Source: Gadus chalcogrammus (Eukaryota; Chordata; Actinopteri; Gadiformes; Gadidae). Taken from it: DNA of 64,000 nt. The stretch covers positions 11,348,362-11,412,361 of the forward strand of contig NC_079414.1 in the NCBI RefSeq assembly GCF_026213295.1, in the 5' to 3' direction. Numbering within the stretch: position 1 is the stretch's first letter; each line of letters starts with the position of its first letter. This document shows positions 13,397 to 24,599 of the stretch, piece by piece. Both the position numbers and the translations under genes were made by a program. The notes under the pieces were generated by a model, which saw only the letters and a program-made list of their open reading frames with translations, was not told the DNA's origin and searched no databases.

Positions 13397-13903
13397 TAGG
13401 CATGTATTGTGTTCTGCTTAGATTAGGCAAGGCAAGGCAAAGCAACTTTATTTATGTAGCACTTTTCATACACGAGGCAGACTCAAAGTGCTGCCTCGTT
13501 TCATGATATACTATTTTATCATATCATGAAATGAAATGATAAAATAAAATGTCTATGTCAAAGAAAAAACAAAGGCAAAGTAAAAAACAAAAATATATAA
13601 CAAAATAGCAAAGTTAAGAAATGCATTGTAGAAAGTGCAATGTATTTAAGATTTAGCAGAAAGATAAAGCAAACAGAAAAATCTTGTGTCTTGTTTTAAA
13701 AGGGGTCAGAGTTCGGGCAAGTCTTGATTAATCTCCAATATGCTTAAATGTTTTGAATTTAGGCCTAATATTGAATACATTTATTTATGTTGTCTAATGG
13801 ATTAATGACCTACAACATAGGATAGCAATATATATTACATTATATCATCTTTGAGCTCGGTCTCCGCTGATACCACAAATACCAGACATTGGAATGCAGT
13901 CTT
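13397..13903. other. Non-coding stretch with a common fish repeat tail
   Basis: At 13425-13500 GGCAAGGCAA is followed by CTTTATTTATGTAGCACTTT and CTCAAAGTGCTGC, the type of sequence that ends many teleost interspersed retro-repeats. Next comes an A-rich stretch with an ATCATGAAATGAAATGAT palindrome (13523-13540). No gene is visible. Confidence 0.45.
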
Positions 13904-14482
13904 AGGGTGCACTCACACTAGGCCATCTGGCCGTGGCCGTGTGGCCGTTTTCACACCTAACCGTGCTCAAATGGCCCCATTGTTCTCTGGCCTGCACTCA
14001 CACTAGGCCATCTGGCCGTGGCCGTTGGCCGTCGCAGCTGTGGCCTGGCCACGGAAGGCTCTTGTACCTACGTCATCACGTCGTAACACGTCATCACCAA
14101 GCGTCCGCTGCATGGACCATAATAAAGTCTGCCGCCAGTCAGAGTTTTAACAATAATGGATAACAACACAGAGAACACACCAACAGTTGAACCGCTTGAC
14201 GCAATGTTTACCGTTTAATGGGAAAGAAGGCTTGTCGCCTTTATTATGTCCGTGGTCGTCGCATTGACTATACGTCATCCAGCTCAGGTTGCGTAGCCGT
14301 GCGTTTGTGCGTGTCGGCTCATTAGCATCTGTACCGTAGCGGCCCGTGCCGTAGCAGCACACCTCTCCCAAGTGGCCAAATTGGCCCGGCCTGGCCAGAC
14401 TGGCCACACTCACACTGGCAGATTTGAGCACGGTTAGGTGCTAAAACGGCCACGGCCAGATGGCCTAGTGTGAGTGCACCCT
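13904..14482. mobile_element. MITE with long GC-rich inverted ends
   Basis: The left end starts AGGGTGCACTCACACTAGGC and the right end is its inverse, CCTAGTGTGAGTGCACCCT. The inverted match continues through GGCCATCTGGCCGTGGCCGT and, after an 8-base offset, through CACCTAACCGTGCTCAAAT, giving arms of about 70 bp. A second partial copy of the left end starts at 13992. No clear target duplication is visible, since the flanks gcagtctt and tgctgcac differ. No transposase is present. Confidence 0.75.
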
Positions 14483-15751
14483 TGCTGCACTGCATTGAGT
14501 AATGCGTGGTGCTCTAATATCAGGTATTTTAAGAGCATACCGTTAACAACTCTGTCGGAGGGAAGAGCGTGAATTTTGCAGACAGATATGACTTGGCAAG
14601 TGTATTCAGATTTGAAAAAGGCCATTTCGAAATATATATTGCTATTGGAAACATTTGTCTAGCAGCCTTTATACAATTACAGGACTGATAAAAGCATAAG
14701 AATAATGATTTACATTAAATATCATTTTATGTTACACACTACATGCGTTTTTAATCCATGGGGTATCAAAGTTAAACATAGATTTTTTTTAATCAAATAC
14801 ATTGACGTAAAGTAATATCAAGCAAGTTGACAACAGTATAAGTCAAGAATGGCCACATAATTGGCCCAAATAGGATACGTTTTTCTATTTTGCATTCCAA
14901 CAACACCACCACCAACCTTGTGAGTAGTACGTCTCTAGAATGCATAAGGGTTGGGCATGTTTGTGCTCCTACTGCTACTCTTTTCTGTTTAAGTTTCTTG
15001 TTATTCTCTCACATCTAGTTAATCGAGATAAGCTCACAAAATGATGAGGCTGGACAAATGTCCAATTATAACTTTGGCCTCCTTTGAGTCTCAGCTTTCA
15101 TAAGAAATGAATGACGTGAAAAATATTGTATTTTAGCACATTAGCATTTAGCTTCTACCGGAAGTACACCGGATATTTAGGAAGCACCTTGCCTCTGGCC
15201 ATATTAGTGGGGCTCCCCACATACAAACGGCTGATATATAATTATCATACTTCCAATCGATTAATAATTTTAGCACCATTGAACAAAGAAATACCGTAAT
15301 CGTTTAAGATTAACATTTTGTTTCTAGGTTAAATATTGACGTTGTTAGACTCTGCAACGTCCAAAATGGTTAGCTAATATGAATATTTTAAAAGTGGAAT
15401 GGACTCTCTGTGGTAAAATGATTAGTAGGTTCCCAAAATGTGTAGAGAATACCAAAGAAAGAAAGAATAAAGCCTAAGAATAACAAGAGTTGACCGTTCT
15501 TCCCAGCACTCACTTAAGGAAAGAGAAACCGATTGGCCATTTCTTGGCTGTTTCCTCAGTTTGCGCTCACACTTTTCTCTACACAGGTCCCCCTACAGCT
15601 TCGTAGTAGATATTTTACAACACTGTCGTAACAACTCATTGACGACCCTTCCCCATCCACTTCTACGCTAGCCATATGCATTTGTTTTCAAAGAAAACAT
15701 GTCAGAGGTAGGTGTTCATAAAGAGTAGGCAAGGTTATACATTTTGAAATG
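14483..15751. other. Non-coding stretch, nothing recognised
   Basis: AT-rich intergenic-type sequence. I see no frame with recognisable similarity and no structured repeat. Confidence 0.5.
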
Positions 15752-16171
15752 GTGTATTTTAGGGCTGCAACTAACGATTATTTTAATAATCGATTAATCT
15801 GTCGATTATTTTTTCGATTAATCGATGAATCGGATAAAAAAAAGAAACATTTGGAATTGCCGCATCTTTATTCAAAAACTGAACATTACAACATTACAAA
15901 TTCACAGTGCAGACTGAAGTGTAAAAACACCAGGTTATTGCTCCAACGTCCCGGAACTATAAAAAGTAATATTAAATGATAAAAAAAATTAAAAAACATA
16001 ACTGGGATGACACAAAAAAAGACGTACAATGTATGATATACTTTTATATGTATGTAAGGGATGTCCATGGTTAACCGGTCAAACCTATTGATACCATTTT
16101 CGAGACTCCTTGAAATAGAACTTGTAATATTGCTTAAATTGCTGATAAGATGATGATAGTTCAAAATAGGA

Positions 16172-17042
16172 CATTAAACAAGGTTGCGTGCTCAGCCCAC
16201 TTTTATACAACCTCTACACCCATGACTGTGCTCCCTCTTGCCCATCCAACTACATCTTCAAATTTGCAGATGATACAACAGTGCTTGGCCTCATCTCCAA
16301 CAACGATGAGGCTGCCTACAGGCAAGAAGTGGGAAACCTGGCAGTCTGGTGTTCTGAGCACAACCTCAGTCTCAACATTAGGAAAACCAAAGAGATGATC
16401 ATTGACTTCCGGAAGTCTTCCCAGCATAATCACCATCTCCCACTCTACATCAACGGTGAAGAGGTTGAGCGTGTCACCTCTCTAAAGTTTCTGGGTCTGA
16501 CACTGACGGAGGAGTTGTCCTGGGTCAAAAACACAGCTTCCGTTTTGGGGAAGGCCCAGCAACGCCTCTTTTACCTCCGGAAGTTGAGGAAAGAACACCT
16601 TCCTCAGAGGCTGCTGTTTAACTTCTACCGCTGCGCTATAGAGAGTGTGCTTACATACTGCCTGAATGTATGGTCCTACAGCTGTACAAAGGCGGAGCAG
16701 GCAGCCATCCAGAGGCTGATTAAAACAGCGGGAAGGATCATTGGAGTAGAGCTGCCCGACATCTTGTCCATCTCCTCCTCCCGTTGCCTGCAGCGCTCTA
16801 AACGCATCCTCACAGACCCTTCTCATCCTGTCCATCATCTGTTCCTGTTACTCCCGTCGGGGAAAAGGTTCAGATCAAAAAAGGCACGCACCTCCAGGAT
16901 GGCAAAGAGCTTCTATCCCTGTGCAATAAGGCTCCTCAACAGCTTGACCACCCCACTCCCCACCCCCCTTCATCTCCCCCCGCCCCCGGCCCAGCCCTCC
17001 CTGCCCCCCATGATCTGCACTCTAAGACTTGATGCACCTTAA
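16172..17042 (+). pseudogene. LINE reverse transcriptase C-terminal half, fragment
   Basis: The frame stays open from the truncation point to the stop at 17040-17042, about 290 codons. Visible in order are the tail of RT motif B (QGCVLSPLLYNLY), the catalytic box FADDTTVLGL, a KTKEMIIDF motif, and the thumb and C-terminal region with RLFYLRKLRK and the RCLQRSKRIL and LLPSGKRFRS motifs. The palm's first aspartate and the whole endonuclease are missing. The frame has no internal stop, so the insertion may be fairly young, but the fragment cannot be active. Confidence 0.8.
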
Positions 17043-17215
17043 TATGGAGATATATTGCTTTTATTATTTTTATTATTATTATTTTATGTATGATATTTAT
17101 GAATCTATTTATTAATTGTTATTTATTATTATTTAGCTGTGTAAGTCTGGTCGCCTCTACTGTCTCGTTGTCTTTGTGGCAATGACAAATAAAGTACTTT
17201 GAACTTTTGAACTTT
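16172..17215 (+). mobile_element. 5'-truncated non-LTR retrotransposon (Rex1/CR1-like)
   Basis: The insertion begins mid reverse transcriptase, at codons reading QGCVLSP, so it is strongly 5' truncated. It ends downstream of the stop with CAATGACAAATAAAGTACTT and short TTTGAACTTT repeats, a typical 3' end for this fish LINE group. It lies wholly inside the hAT-type element at 15760-17704, so it inserted later. Clade assignment rests on recall of the protein pattern and is uncertain between Rex1 and other CR1-group lineages. Confidence 0.8.
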
Positions 17216-17712
17216 GAAACAGGTCATAACATTACTTTAACTTTAACTTTAATAACTTTAATATCTATTTTATATTACTGGGAAAACAAGTTTTCACCAA
17301 AATCTCAATTATTATTATTTTTTTTCTGTTGCATTTGAACGCATCAATCATATGACAGAGCCGACCTGAACACATCACATTTGACACTGTTGTGTGTGTG
17401 TTTTTTTTTTAAGCTAACTAGCTCTATATCCTGCCGATTTTAACATGCAGTTATTTTTTGCACTTTTATGTAGGCCTATAGTCCAGTTTTAAGATATGAC
17501 CAAAATACAAGCTGTGGTCGCTCACACTAAAGCTCGCTGTGGGCGTGCATGAACCATGAACCAACCTGTCGGCTGCTGGCTGTAAACAGTGCTGCGCCTA
17601 TGAGTAACTTATTAATCGTGCAACACAACGAATCTACGACCAAATTCGTTGTCAACACATTTAGTAATCGATTTTTATCGATTTGTTGTTTGTTGTCAGC
17701 CCTAGTGTATTT

Positions 17713-18579
17713 GTGTTACAATAAACATAAACCCATCCTTTTTTATAGTTGACAGGGAGATGTTATATCCCAGATTAGAATTTTTTAATCTTTGGTTGTT
17801 GAACAGAACGATCAGTGTAAGAGTAACATAATACATCTAAATTTACAATCGTACATTATGTATCTTATCTGCTCAAGTACGTCAGTTGTGTACGGAATTG
17901 CAGGGAGATGGATACAGACATTGAGAGGGTATGCTGTCGCCAGTCCCCGCTGGAGAGTTGTCTTAGCCAGATGCTGTGTCTGGAAGATTAGAGACACATT
18001 TATGTTTACGTGTAAATGTTTGCAAATAAACATTTTAAATGAATATTATTGTATATGGTTTTAAAATGTTTCCCTTTCATAATATAACAGATGTTTGCAC
18101 CACCTTTCTTTCATTTGTTCAATACTGTTTGTTAAAAAAATATTTATTTGGGATATTGAAAAAATTGCAAGTGACAGTTCTTCAGGGTTTGTTTTTTGCC
18201 TTACGGCTAATGCGTAGCATCTTCTTGAGGGTTCTCTGGATTTATTCGTGACACTTGTACCCGCACAAATTCGGATTTGGCTGGTGGCTGTACCGGGGCC
18301 AGCAGGGCGAGCTGTCTTGGGTCATCAAGCCTCGTAACAATAACTCATAACAATGCTGTTTACCAACGCTTGTAACTAAGAAAAAATAGAAAGCAATCTT
18401 TTTACAAACATGTTAACAGGCGGGGAACTACACCAAAGGTATAACATGGGCAAAGCTATAATGGAGGTTCACGTCTCGTAAAATGTAAAAGTTCTGTTAC
18501 GACGAATATGTGCTAACTAGCAGCTCTCGTGCAGGGTACTGCATTATATGGCCAGCCGGACATATCACATGATATAGGC
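17713..18579. other. Non-coding stretch, nothing recognised
   Basis: AT-rich sequence without a frame I can support. It may be unique intergenic DNA. Confidence 0.5.
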
Positions 18580-18740
18580 CAGTGGTTTTCAAACTGTGGG
18601 GCGTGCCCCCCCTGGGGGGCGCCAGAGTTCTTCAGGGGGGGCGCGACGTGAGAAAAAAATAAACCCGAAAAAAACCCTGAAAGACGATGATTCAAATCAT
18701 CAGTCGTACTTCAACTGTAGAAGTAACAAGTAACATAACA

Positions 18741-19036
18741 TTTTCAACCGTTTATCTTTGTGCAAACCATTTAACAAATCTACACACTTGTATCTTCAAT
18801 AATATCGAAACAGAATTTCGATATCATTTAAAATGTCTTCAGAATCACAGTTTTAGGTTCATACTGCTTCGTTTTCAGCTGCTTTCCTTTTTCAACCGTT
18901 TACCAACGTTCAAACCATTAAACAAATCTACACACTTGTATCTTCAATACTATCGAAACGGAATTTTGATAGCATTTATACTTTTTTCAGAATCACAGTT
19001 TTAGTTTCAAACCGGCGTCGTTTTCAGTTGCTTATA
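18741..19036. repeat. 148-bp direct tandem duplication
   Basis: Two adjacent diverged copies begin with TTTTCAACCGTTTA at 18741 and 18889. Each contains AAATCTACACACTTGTATCT, an ATCGAAAC word and AGAATCACAGTTTTAG in the same order. The duplication lies in the left half of the hAT-like shell, outside the gypsy coding part. Confidence 0.8.
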
Positions 19037-19730
19037 ATAATTTAGGTCACCATAGCAACGCCGGTAAACAAACCCCGCCGAATAGTCGAATCTCTGGACT
19101 GAAAAGGCAGATCTGATTCGACTCAGAAAATTCAGAGTCGGGGACCCTGAATGAATCTGTAAACTGGCAGTTTACACAGATTAAGATGTTCAAATGTATT
19201 TAAAAAAGGTTAAGCTAAAACATGCTTAGATAAAGTTGTTAAATTGTGTTGTTTAAAAACGCAAAAAGATGTTGTAATTGTAGCCCTGTGCTATATTTTC
19301 CTTTAATTTGCTTTAAGTTAAAAGGTGTTAATAAATGTTTAATGATTTTGAATGCATTATGCAGAATGTTTTATTTTTCTATGGCCTGTATTTTATTTTC
19401 ATTTGAGTATATACGTATTGGTTGTTTTCTTAATGTGACCTTTGAACCGGAGGGTTAAAAGGTTGGAAGCTCGGCAGCTAAAGGGGGGTGAACCAGGAAG
19501 AGTACGGACGGCTTGTGCAAGCTTGTGATCCATTTATACCTATACATGCGATAATACTCTGTCTAGGATATAGACTAGAGTTATACTGTTTCCGGTTGTC
19601 GGATTGATAACCACCAGATCAGTGATCGTGTAGGTGTTGATGTTCTTCGGTTTACTGGAGATGCTGAACCTGCATCCAGACGTGGACGCGGCGAAGGCTG
19701 AGTGCGGTTAAGTGAGATATGTGCCCAAAT

Positions 19731-19841
19731 AAGGATCTTGCCGGTCGTTTGGATAAGACGCCAGCCTAAGGATCTTGCCGGTCGTTTGGATAAGACGCCA
19801 GCCTAAGGATCTTGCCGGTCGCTTTGGATAAAACGCCAGCG
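19731..19841. repeat. Three tandem copies of a 37-bp unit
   Basis: AAGGATCTTGCCGGTCG followed by a TTTGGATAAGACGCCAGCCT block starts at 19731, 19768 and 19805; the third copy has one extra base and small changes. On the minus strand the open frame left after the gypsy integrase runs into these repeats, giving a meaningless C-terminal tail. Confidence 0.9.
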
Positions 19842-19951
19842 TGGGACAGTCGACACGAGGACCGCGTCTTTCCGCTCGCTTCCACCCGCACTCCTCCAAG
19901 TGAGGGGGAAGGTACATTTGTTTGTTTGTTTGCTCCTGTGAGTGAAGCGGC

Positions 19952-22069
19952 CGTTCTGTTAAAACGTTCAGGCTGCGGGTCCCCCTGGGGATGATAGGGA
20001 GTCGTTCTGGACTTTCGGATCCCCAACGTCCTCAAAAGTTCTTTGATCAATCGGCTTTCAAAATCACGGCCCTGATCCGAGTGAATTCGAGCCGGGAGGC
20101 CATAATGCACAAAGAACCTTTCAACCAAGACTTTGGCCACTGTTATTGCTCTTTGATCTTTAGTCGGGTAGGCTTGCGCGTAGCGACTGAAATTATCTGT
20201 AACGACGAGTATGTTACCATATCCACTTGAGTCTGGTTCTAAAGACAAGAAATCGATACAAACCAGCTCCATAGGTCCACTAGAGGTAATTTGATGTAAC
20301 GGAGCAGCTCGGGAACAAGGGCTCTTCCACGTTACACACCTCCCACAGTTACCTATGTATCTCTCAACAGCCTGAGACATTTTCGGCCAGTAAAACCTTT
20401 CCCTTACCAGGTCTACAGTTCTCTCTACCCCCAAGTGTCCCATATCATCATGTAAAGCACGAATCACGGGCAATCTGAACTCCTTGGGCAGTAGCAACTG
20501 ACGTCTTTCTTTTCCGGAGGCTTTGTTTGTAATTCTGTACACTAGTCCGCCTTCAACACTGAATTTCGGTCTCTCACGTTTCAGCAAACCTACTTCAGGG
20601 TCAGTCTGGCTTAAATTAGCTGGCCACTGGCCAGTGTTCAGGGCCTCTCTAACCACCTTGAGTACACTGTCCTCCAGTTGCGCTTTTCGCAAGTCTTCTC
20701 GGGTGAACTGTTCCAGACTACCCAGATTGAGATGAGTTGCAAAAGCATACAACTCAGGAACACCTTCTGCAGGGATACCTAGTCTATCTGCTACACGCAC
20801 CTCCCCGTCAGGTGACTCCAGTACGTGTGCATAACCACAGATGGCCCTCACGTCACCCTGTGACAGCTTTTTCCAGGGCTCAGTGTCCTCGTCAATCCAA
20901 ATCCGGGAAAGCAAATCGGCGTCAACATTAGTTTTACCAGGGCGATATTTGATCTCAAAATCATATGTAGCTAGGGCCGCAAGCCACCTATGCCCTGTCG
21001 CATTTAGCTTCCCAGTTGTCAATACGTAGGTGAGCGGATTGTTGTCCGTCATCACAGTGAATCTCACCCCATATAAATAGTCATGGAACTTATCCACCAC
21101 TGCCCATTTAAGGGCTAAAAACTCAAGCTGATGAATATGATACCTCTTCTCTGCAGCGCTCAAACCTCTACTGGCGAACGCGATAGGCCTAAGGCCTTCA
21201 TCATGCACCTGATTTAAGACAGCCCCTAACCCTTTAAGGCTAGCATCAATGTGCAACACATAGGTCTTGTTCGGGTCCGCAAAAGCCAATACAGGCGCGT
21301 TGGTGAGGCACTCAATGATCTCATGGAAAGCCTTGGTACACTCATTAGTCCATCTTGAGCCAAACGGTTGAGACTCTTTAAAGTACTGCTGTTGGTCTTT
21401 AACACTCACTTTCTTTCCTTTTCTCACTGGAGGATAACCCTTGGTCAGGTCCGTCAATGGCTTAACTGTGGAGGAGTAGTGTGCTACAAATCTGCGATAA
21501 TAGCCGCAGAAACCGAGGAAAGATCTCAGGGACTTCAAGTCAGTAGGCTTCGGCCACTTGGTGACAGCCTCCACCTTAGCTGGGTCGGTGGCAATCCCGT
21601 CAGCCGACACAATATGCCCCACATATTTTACTCTAGGCTGGCAGAACTGGCAATTATCCATTGAAAGCTTAAGACCCACTTCCTCGAGACGGTCTAACAC
21701 CTTCATCAACCTCTCCTCATGCTCCTCCAAAGTCGCACCAAAAACAATTAAATCATCTAGGTAGACAAGGACTTGTAACAAGTTCATGTCCCCTACGGCC
21801 TTCTCCATTAAACATTGAAATGTCGCAGGAGCCCCCATTACTCCCTGCGGCATTCTCTCGAACTGATAGAAGCCGAGAGGACATATAAACGCAGTTTTCT
21901 CCTTGTCTTCCTCTGCCATGGCTATTTGATAATAGCCGCTACGAAGATCAAGTACGGAGAACCATCGGCTTCCAGTTAAGCAGTCCAGTGCATCATCGAT
22001 GCGTGGGGTGGTGTATTGATCAGGAATAGTCTTAGTATTCAGAGTTCGGTAATCGATGCACACTACCAT
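19952..22069 (-). pseudogene. Gypsy pol: reverse transcriptase, RNase H, integrase (truncated)
   Basis: Reverse transcriptase motifs are present, including catalytic VYLDDLIVFG and FSVLDLRSGYYQI. They are followed by RNase H (YVLHIDASLKGLGAVL and MTDNNPLTYV), an HHCC-type integrase zinc finger (HDDMGHLGVERT, with C-X2-C in NCGRCV), and the integrase core with its first Asp in CIDFLSLE, second in HSDQGRDFES and a Glu in PERFNRT. Similarity ends right after that Glu. The open frame continues through unrelated sequence and the 37-bp repeats to 19766. The integrase C-terminal domain and 3' LTR are missing. Confidence 0.85.
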
Positions 22070-23150
22070 TTTTCTTTCTGGCGATCACTATCGGTGATGC
22101 GTACGGACTCCGTGACTCCTTGATCACTCCTATAGCTAGCAAGTCTCTAAGGTGCTTACGCACATCCTCTATGTCAGCAGGCGTCAAACGTCTGGACCTC
22201 TCCCAAAAAGGTCGGGGGTCAGACAGTCGAATGCGATGCTCCACTCCTTTGGCCAAGCCAACTTCCCATTCATGGAGTGAAAACACTTTGCGCCGCCGGC
22301 ACAGCTTCTGGGTAAGTCTCTCTCTCCATTCCCTAGGAATAGGAGAATCACCAAAATCAATCTGACTGGGGTCCATCTCTCTTGATATCTCACCAGTCCC
22401 TGGCGAAGTCGCCAAATCAGCCACCTGCACTTTCCCTAGCGGTGTGCCTGAAGGTATCCTCACCTCTTTCTTGGACTCATTCTGCAGTAGCAGGGAGAAA
22501 CATTTAGGATTAATAGCCTTAGCTAGGGCTACCAACCACACCTCCACCACAACTATGCCTTCAAGCTCTGACTGAAATAAATCCACTTCACACGGCACAC
22601 AACAGCTCTCTAGAGGGGGTATGGTTAGCTGCCCAGGGCCCATCCAGCTGATCAAACCGACAGTTTCATCTGGGTCCCCTTCGCTAACACTTTGTGACAC
22701 CATCCCTTTCTCAAGCCCAAACCCCCTGATGTTCAAAGTATTAGTCAGAGTTTCACTCTTTTGATGGCCGCACACAGCAGCAAGTCGGTGAAACAAGCTA
22801 GCGTTGGTGCCTAAAATCATAGGGACCTGATCTGGCATGCTAGGTCCAGGACAAATCAAAGCCAACACTGACAGTGTTTCTTGTTTCCCAACAAGCTCTT
22901 TAGGGAACTGCATATCGACTACAACATATCCTAAGTATGGGTAGCTGTTATCACTAAGGCCCCAAATAGCCAACCCCGACACTGGTTGGATGGTTACATC
23001 CCACAAGTGTTCCTCATACCATTTTTCAAAAATGATCGTCACTTGTGACCCGCTATCCAGAATCGCTGTACAGGGGTGCCCATTCACCTTCACCTGCATA
23101 GTAGACGACGGACCAATCAGCCCCTTAGGAAACAGCAGTTGTCTTGGCTT
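22032..23150 (-). pseudogene. Gypsy pol: protease and start of reverse transcriptase
   Basis: The pepsin-like retroviral protease has its active-site triplet in AILDSGSQVTII (near 23065), followed by a linker. The reverse transcriptase N-terminus is recognisable by the stretch ending SRSPYASPIVIARKKNGS. The frame then fails at about 22065, just before the conserved YRTLN region, which continues in another frame. The annotation stops at the break and no corrected reading is offered. Confidence 0.8.
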
Positions 23151-23797
23151 GCACAGCTTGTTTTCTGACTGAAGCGTGTGTTTTGTCATCCTTAAAATCA
23201 CTGTCAGGAAAGTAGTTTCTTTTGGCTTTATTAAGTGAAGCAATAAGCCTCCTAATAACTCTTTTCTCATTTTCAGGAGACGAGCACTTAGTGGCGATAT
23301 GACCGTCCTCCCCACACCGGTAACAGAAACGGTCACCATCACTCCTAAACCTCTGCGGTCGTGCAGAAGACCCACGCTCAGCAGTATTCATCCCAACAGC
23401 AGCAGCTGCAACCTGCTGCTCAGCTACATCCCCGCCTTTAGCCTTCCACTTCTTTTCTAATCTGTTAACTTTCTTTCGCAAAGCAACCTCGTCAGCTCCG
23501 TCCTTAACGGACTGGAATGACTGGGATGCTAACGCATGAACATCACATTCCTCCTCACCGAAGGATGGCCTCTTACTCATCTCAGACACATAGGTTTTAA
23601 GAGCTTTGAAGTCGGCCTTCAGTTCCTCCACAACGTCAGTGTCATTCTCTGCAGATTCATCTCGTGCAGCAACACTTCGAACACGGGTATTCACTCTTTG
23701 CCGTGTCCGGTCATGTTCTTCCTCCGTTCTGATCTCGGTAAATAAATCTAGGAAATTAGGAGGGTAGACTTTTCTTTCCTTTCTTTCATTTAAACGA
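23125..23797 (-). pseudogene. Gypsy gag C-terminal part with CCHC zinc knuckle
   Basis: The frame runs from about 23797 to a stop near 23125. It contains a basic/acidic helical region and a nucleocapsid zinc knuckle of the form C-X2-C-X4-H-X4-C (CYRCGEDGHIATKC, near 23310-23350). The N-terminal matrix/capsid part is missing. The nominal ATG at 23814 lies in the hAT-like terminal repeat, so the first residues are not retroviral. Protease follows in the +1 frame relative to gag. This may be an original gag-pol frameshift or a mutation. Confidence 0.75.
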
Positions 23798-23921
23798 CTG
23801 ATGATTTTAATCATCGTTTTTCAGTTTTTTTTTCGGGTTTATTATTTTCTCACGTCGCGCCCCCCCTGAAGAACTCTGGCGCCCCCCAGGGGGGGCACGC
23901 CCCACAGTTTGAAAACCACTG

Positions 23922-24599
23922 ATCTAGACGATGGGAGGACGTCAATACACCTTAGCCCCAGACTGCCTGGCTCTGTATGAGGCCCAGCTCTGAGTCCAGA
24001 GGTGGTTTCTCTGCTTTCCACCATTAAATATTTAGGCCTAATAATAGTCATGGTTTACCTTAGAATATAATCATTCATTTCTACCACAACATTTCCCACC
24101 ACTATCCTCGGGCCGGGTCGGGCCGGGCCTTTGATCGAGCGTTCGTGTTTTTTTTTATAATTATTGCTTTATGGGCCGAATCCGAGGAGAAATCGATGCC
24201 ATAAACAGAAATATTATAGGCCTTTATTACACGGGTCTTCTCAATGCCGTTGAACGCTCCGTTCGCTTGCATGGGTAGTAGTCCGGTAACATGTGAACCC
24301 CAGCGTCTTCGGTTGCTAATCAACACTACGAATGCTGGTGACGAATAAATTGTAAAAAGACACACCATGTGAAGTTATTTTTTCGTTTTGGCAAGTAGCC
24401 GTGAAATAAGTAGGATAATGTTTAGAACGTTTCCGGTCATTATAGAAAATAAGCCCCTTCAGGGCGAAGCAAGACACCTCCGCTTGGCGGGCTCATCTAG
24501 CTGCGTAGGCGTGTCAGGCGCGTTGAACCGTTTTTGTGACACACAATGATCAAGTGTCAGGTTTGGGGCGTTACGCGCGTAATCAGTGTGGCCGCGCCT
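23922..24599. other. Non-coding stretch
   Basis: No gene supported. It contains a GC-rich patch, CTCGGGCCGGGTCGGGCCGG near 24108, and a long T run. I recognise nothing else. Confidence 0.4.

Larger units (their letters stand above)
15760..17704. mobile_element. hAT-type DNA transposon with perfect 8-bp duplication, split by a LINE
   Basis: The left end is TAGGGCTGCAACTAACGATT and the right end TTGTTGTCAGCCCTA. Both ends are flanked by GTGTATTT (15752-15759 and 17705-17712), an 8-bp target duplication. The subterminal sequence is packed with ATCGATTAATCG-type words, as in known fish hAT MITEs. About 1.05 kb of the interior is a LINE fragment, so the original element was near 0.9 kb. No hAT transposase is visible. 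Confidence 0.85.
19952..23797 (-). mobile_element. Ty3/gypsy retrotransposon internal region, both ends missing
   Basis: Read on the minus strand, the order is gag C-terminal part with zinc knuckle, protease, reverse transcriptase, RNase H and integrase, the Ty3/gypsy order. No LTR pair or primer-binding site is visible, because the region is bounded directly by the inner edge of the right hAT-like arm (about 23797) and by an abrupt loss of integrase similarity (about 19952). The coding sequence is in three frames, with at least one disabling shift inside reverse transcriptase. It is a defective relic. Confidence 0.85.
18580..23921. mobile_element. hAT-like inverted ends enclosing a Ty3/gypsy internal region
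   Basis: The left end starts CAGTGGTTTTCAAACTGTGG. The right end, read on the minus strand from 23921, starts identically, and the two match almost completely for about 125 bp through a GC-rich GGGGCGTGCCCCCCCTGG stretch to ATCATCAGTCG (left arm 18580-18704, right arm 23797-23921). The flanking octamers atataggc and atctagac agree at 6 of 8 positions, compatible with a decayed hAT duplication. The interior is a retroelement rather than a hAT transposase. Either a gypsy element inserted and lost its ends, or the transposon captured the fragment. Confidence 0.7.

Noticed and set aside
19708..19917. Extension of the integrase frame through 37-bp repeats as a real protein tail
   Set aside because: Family similarity ends sharply at about 19952; the remainder is chance readthrough into repeat DNA.
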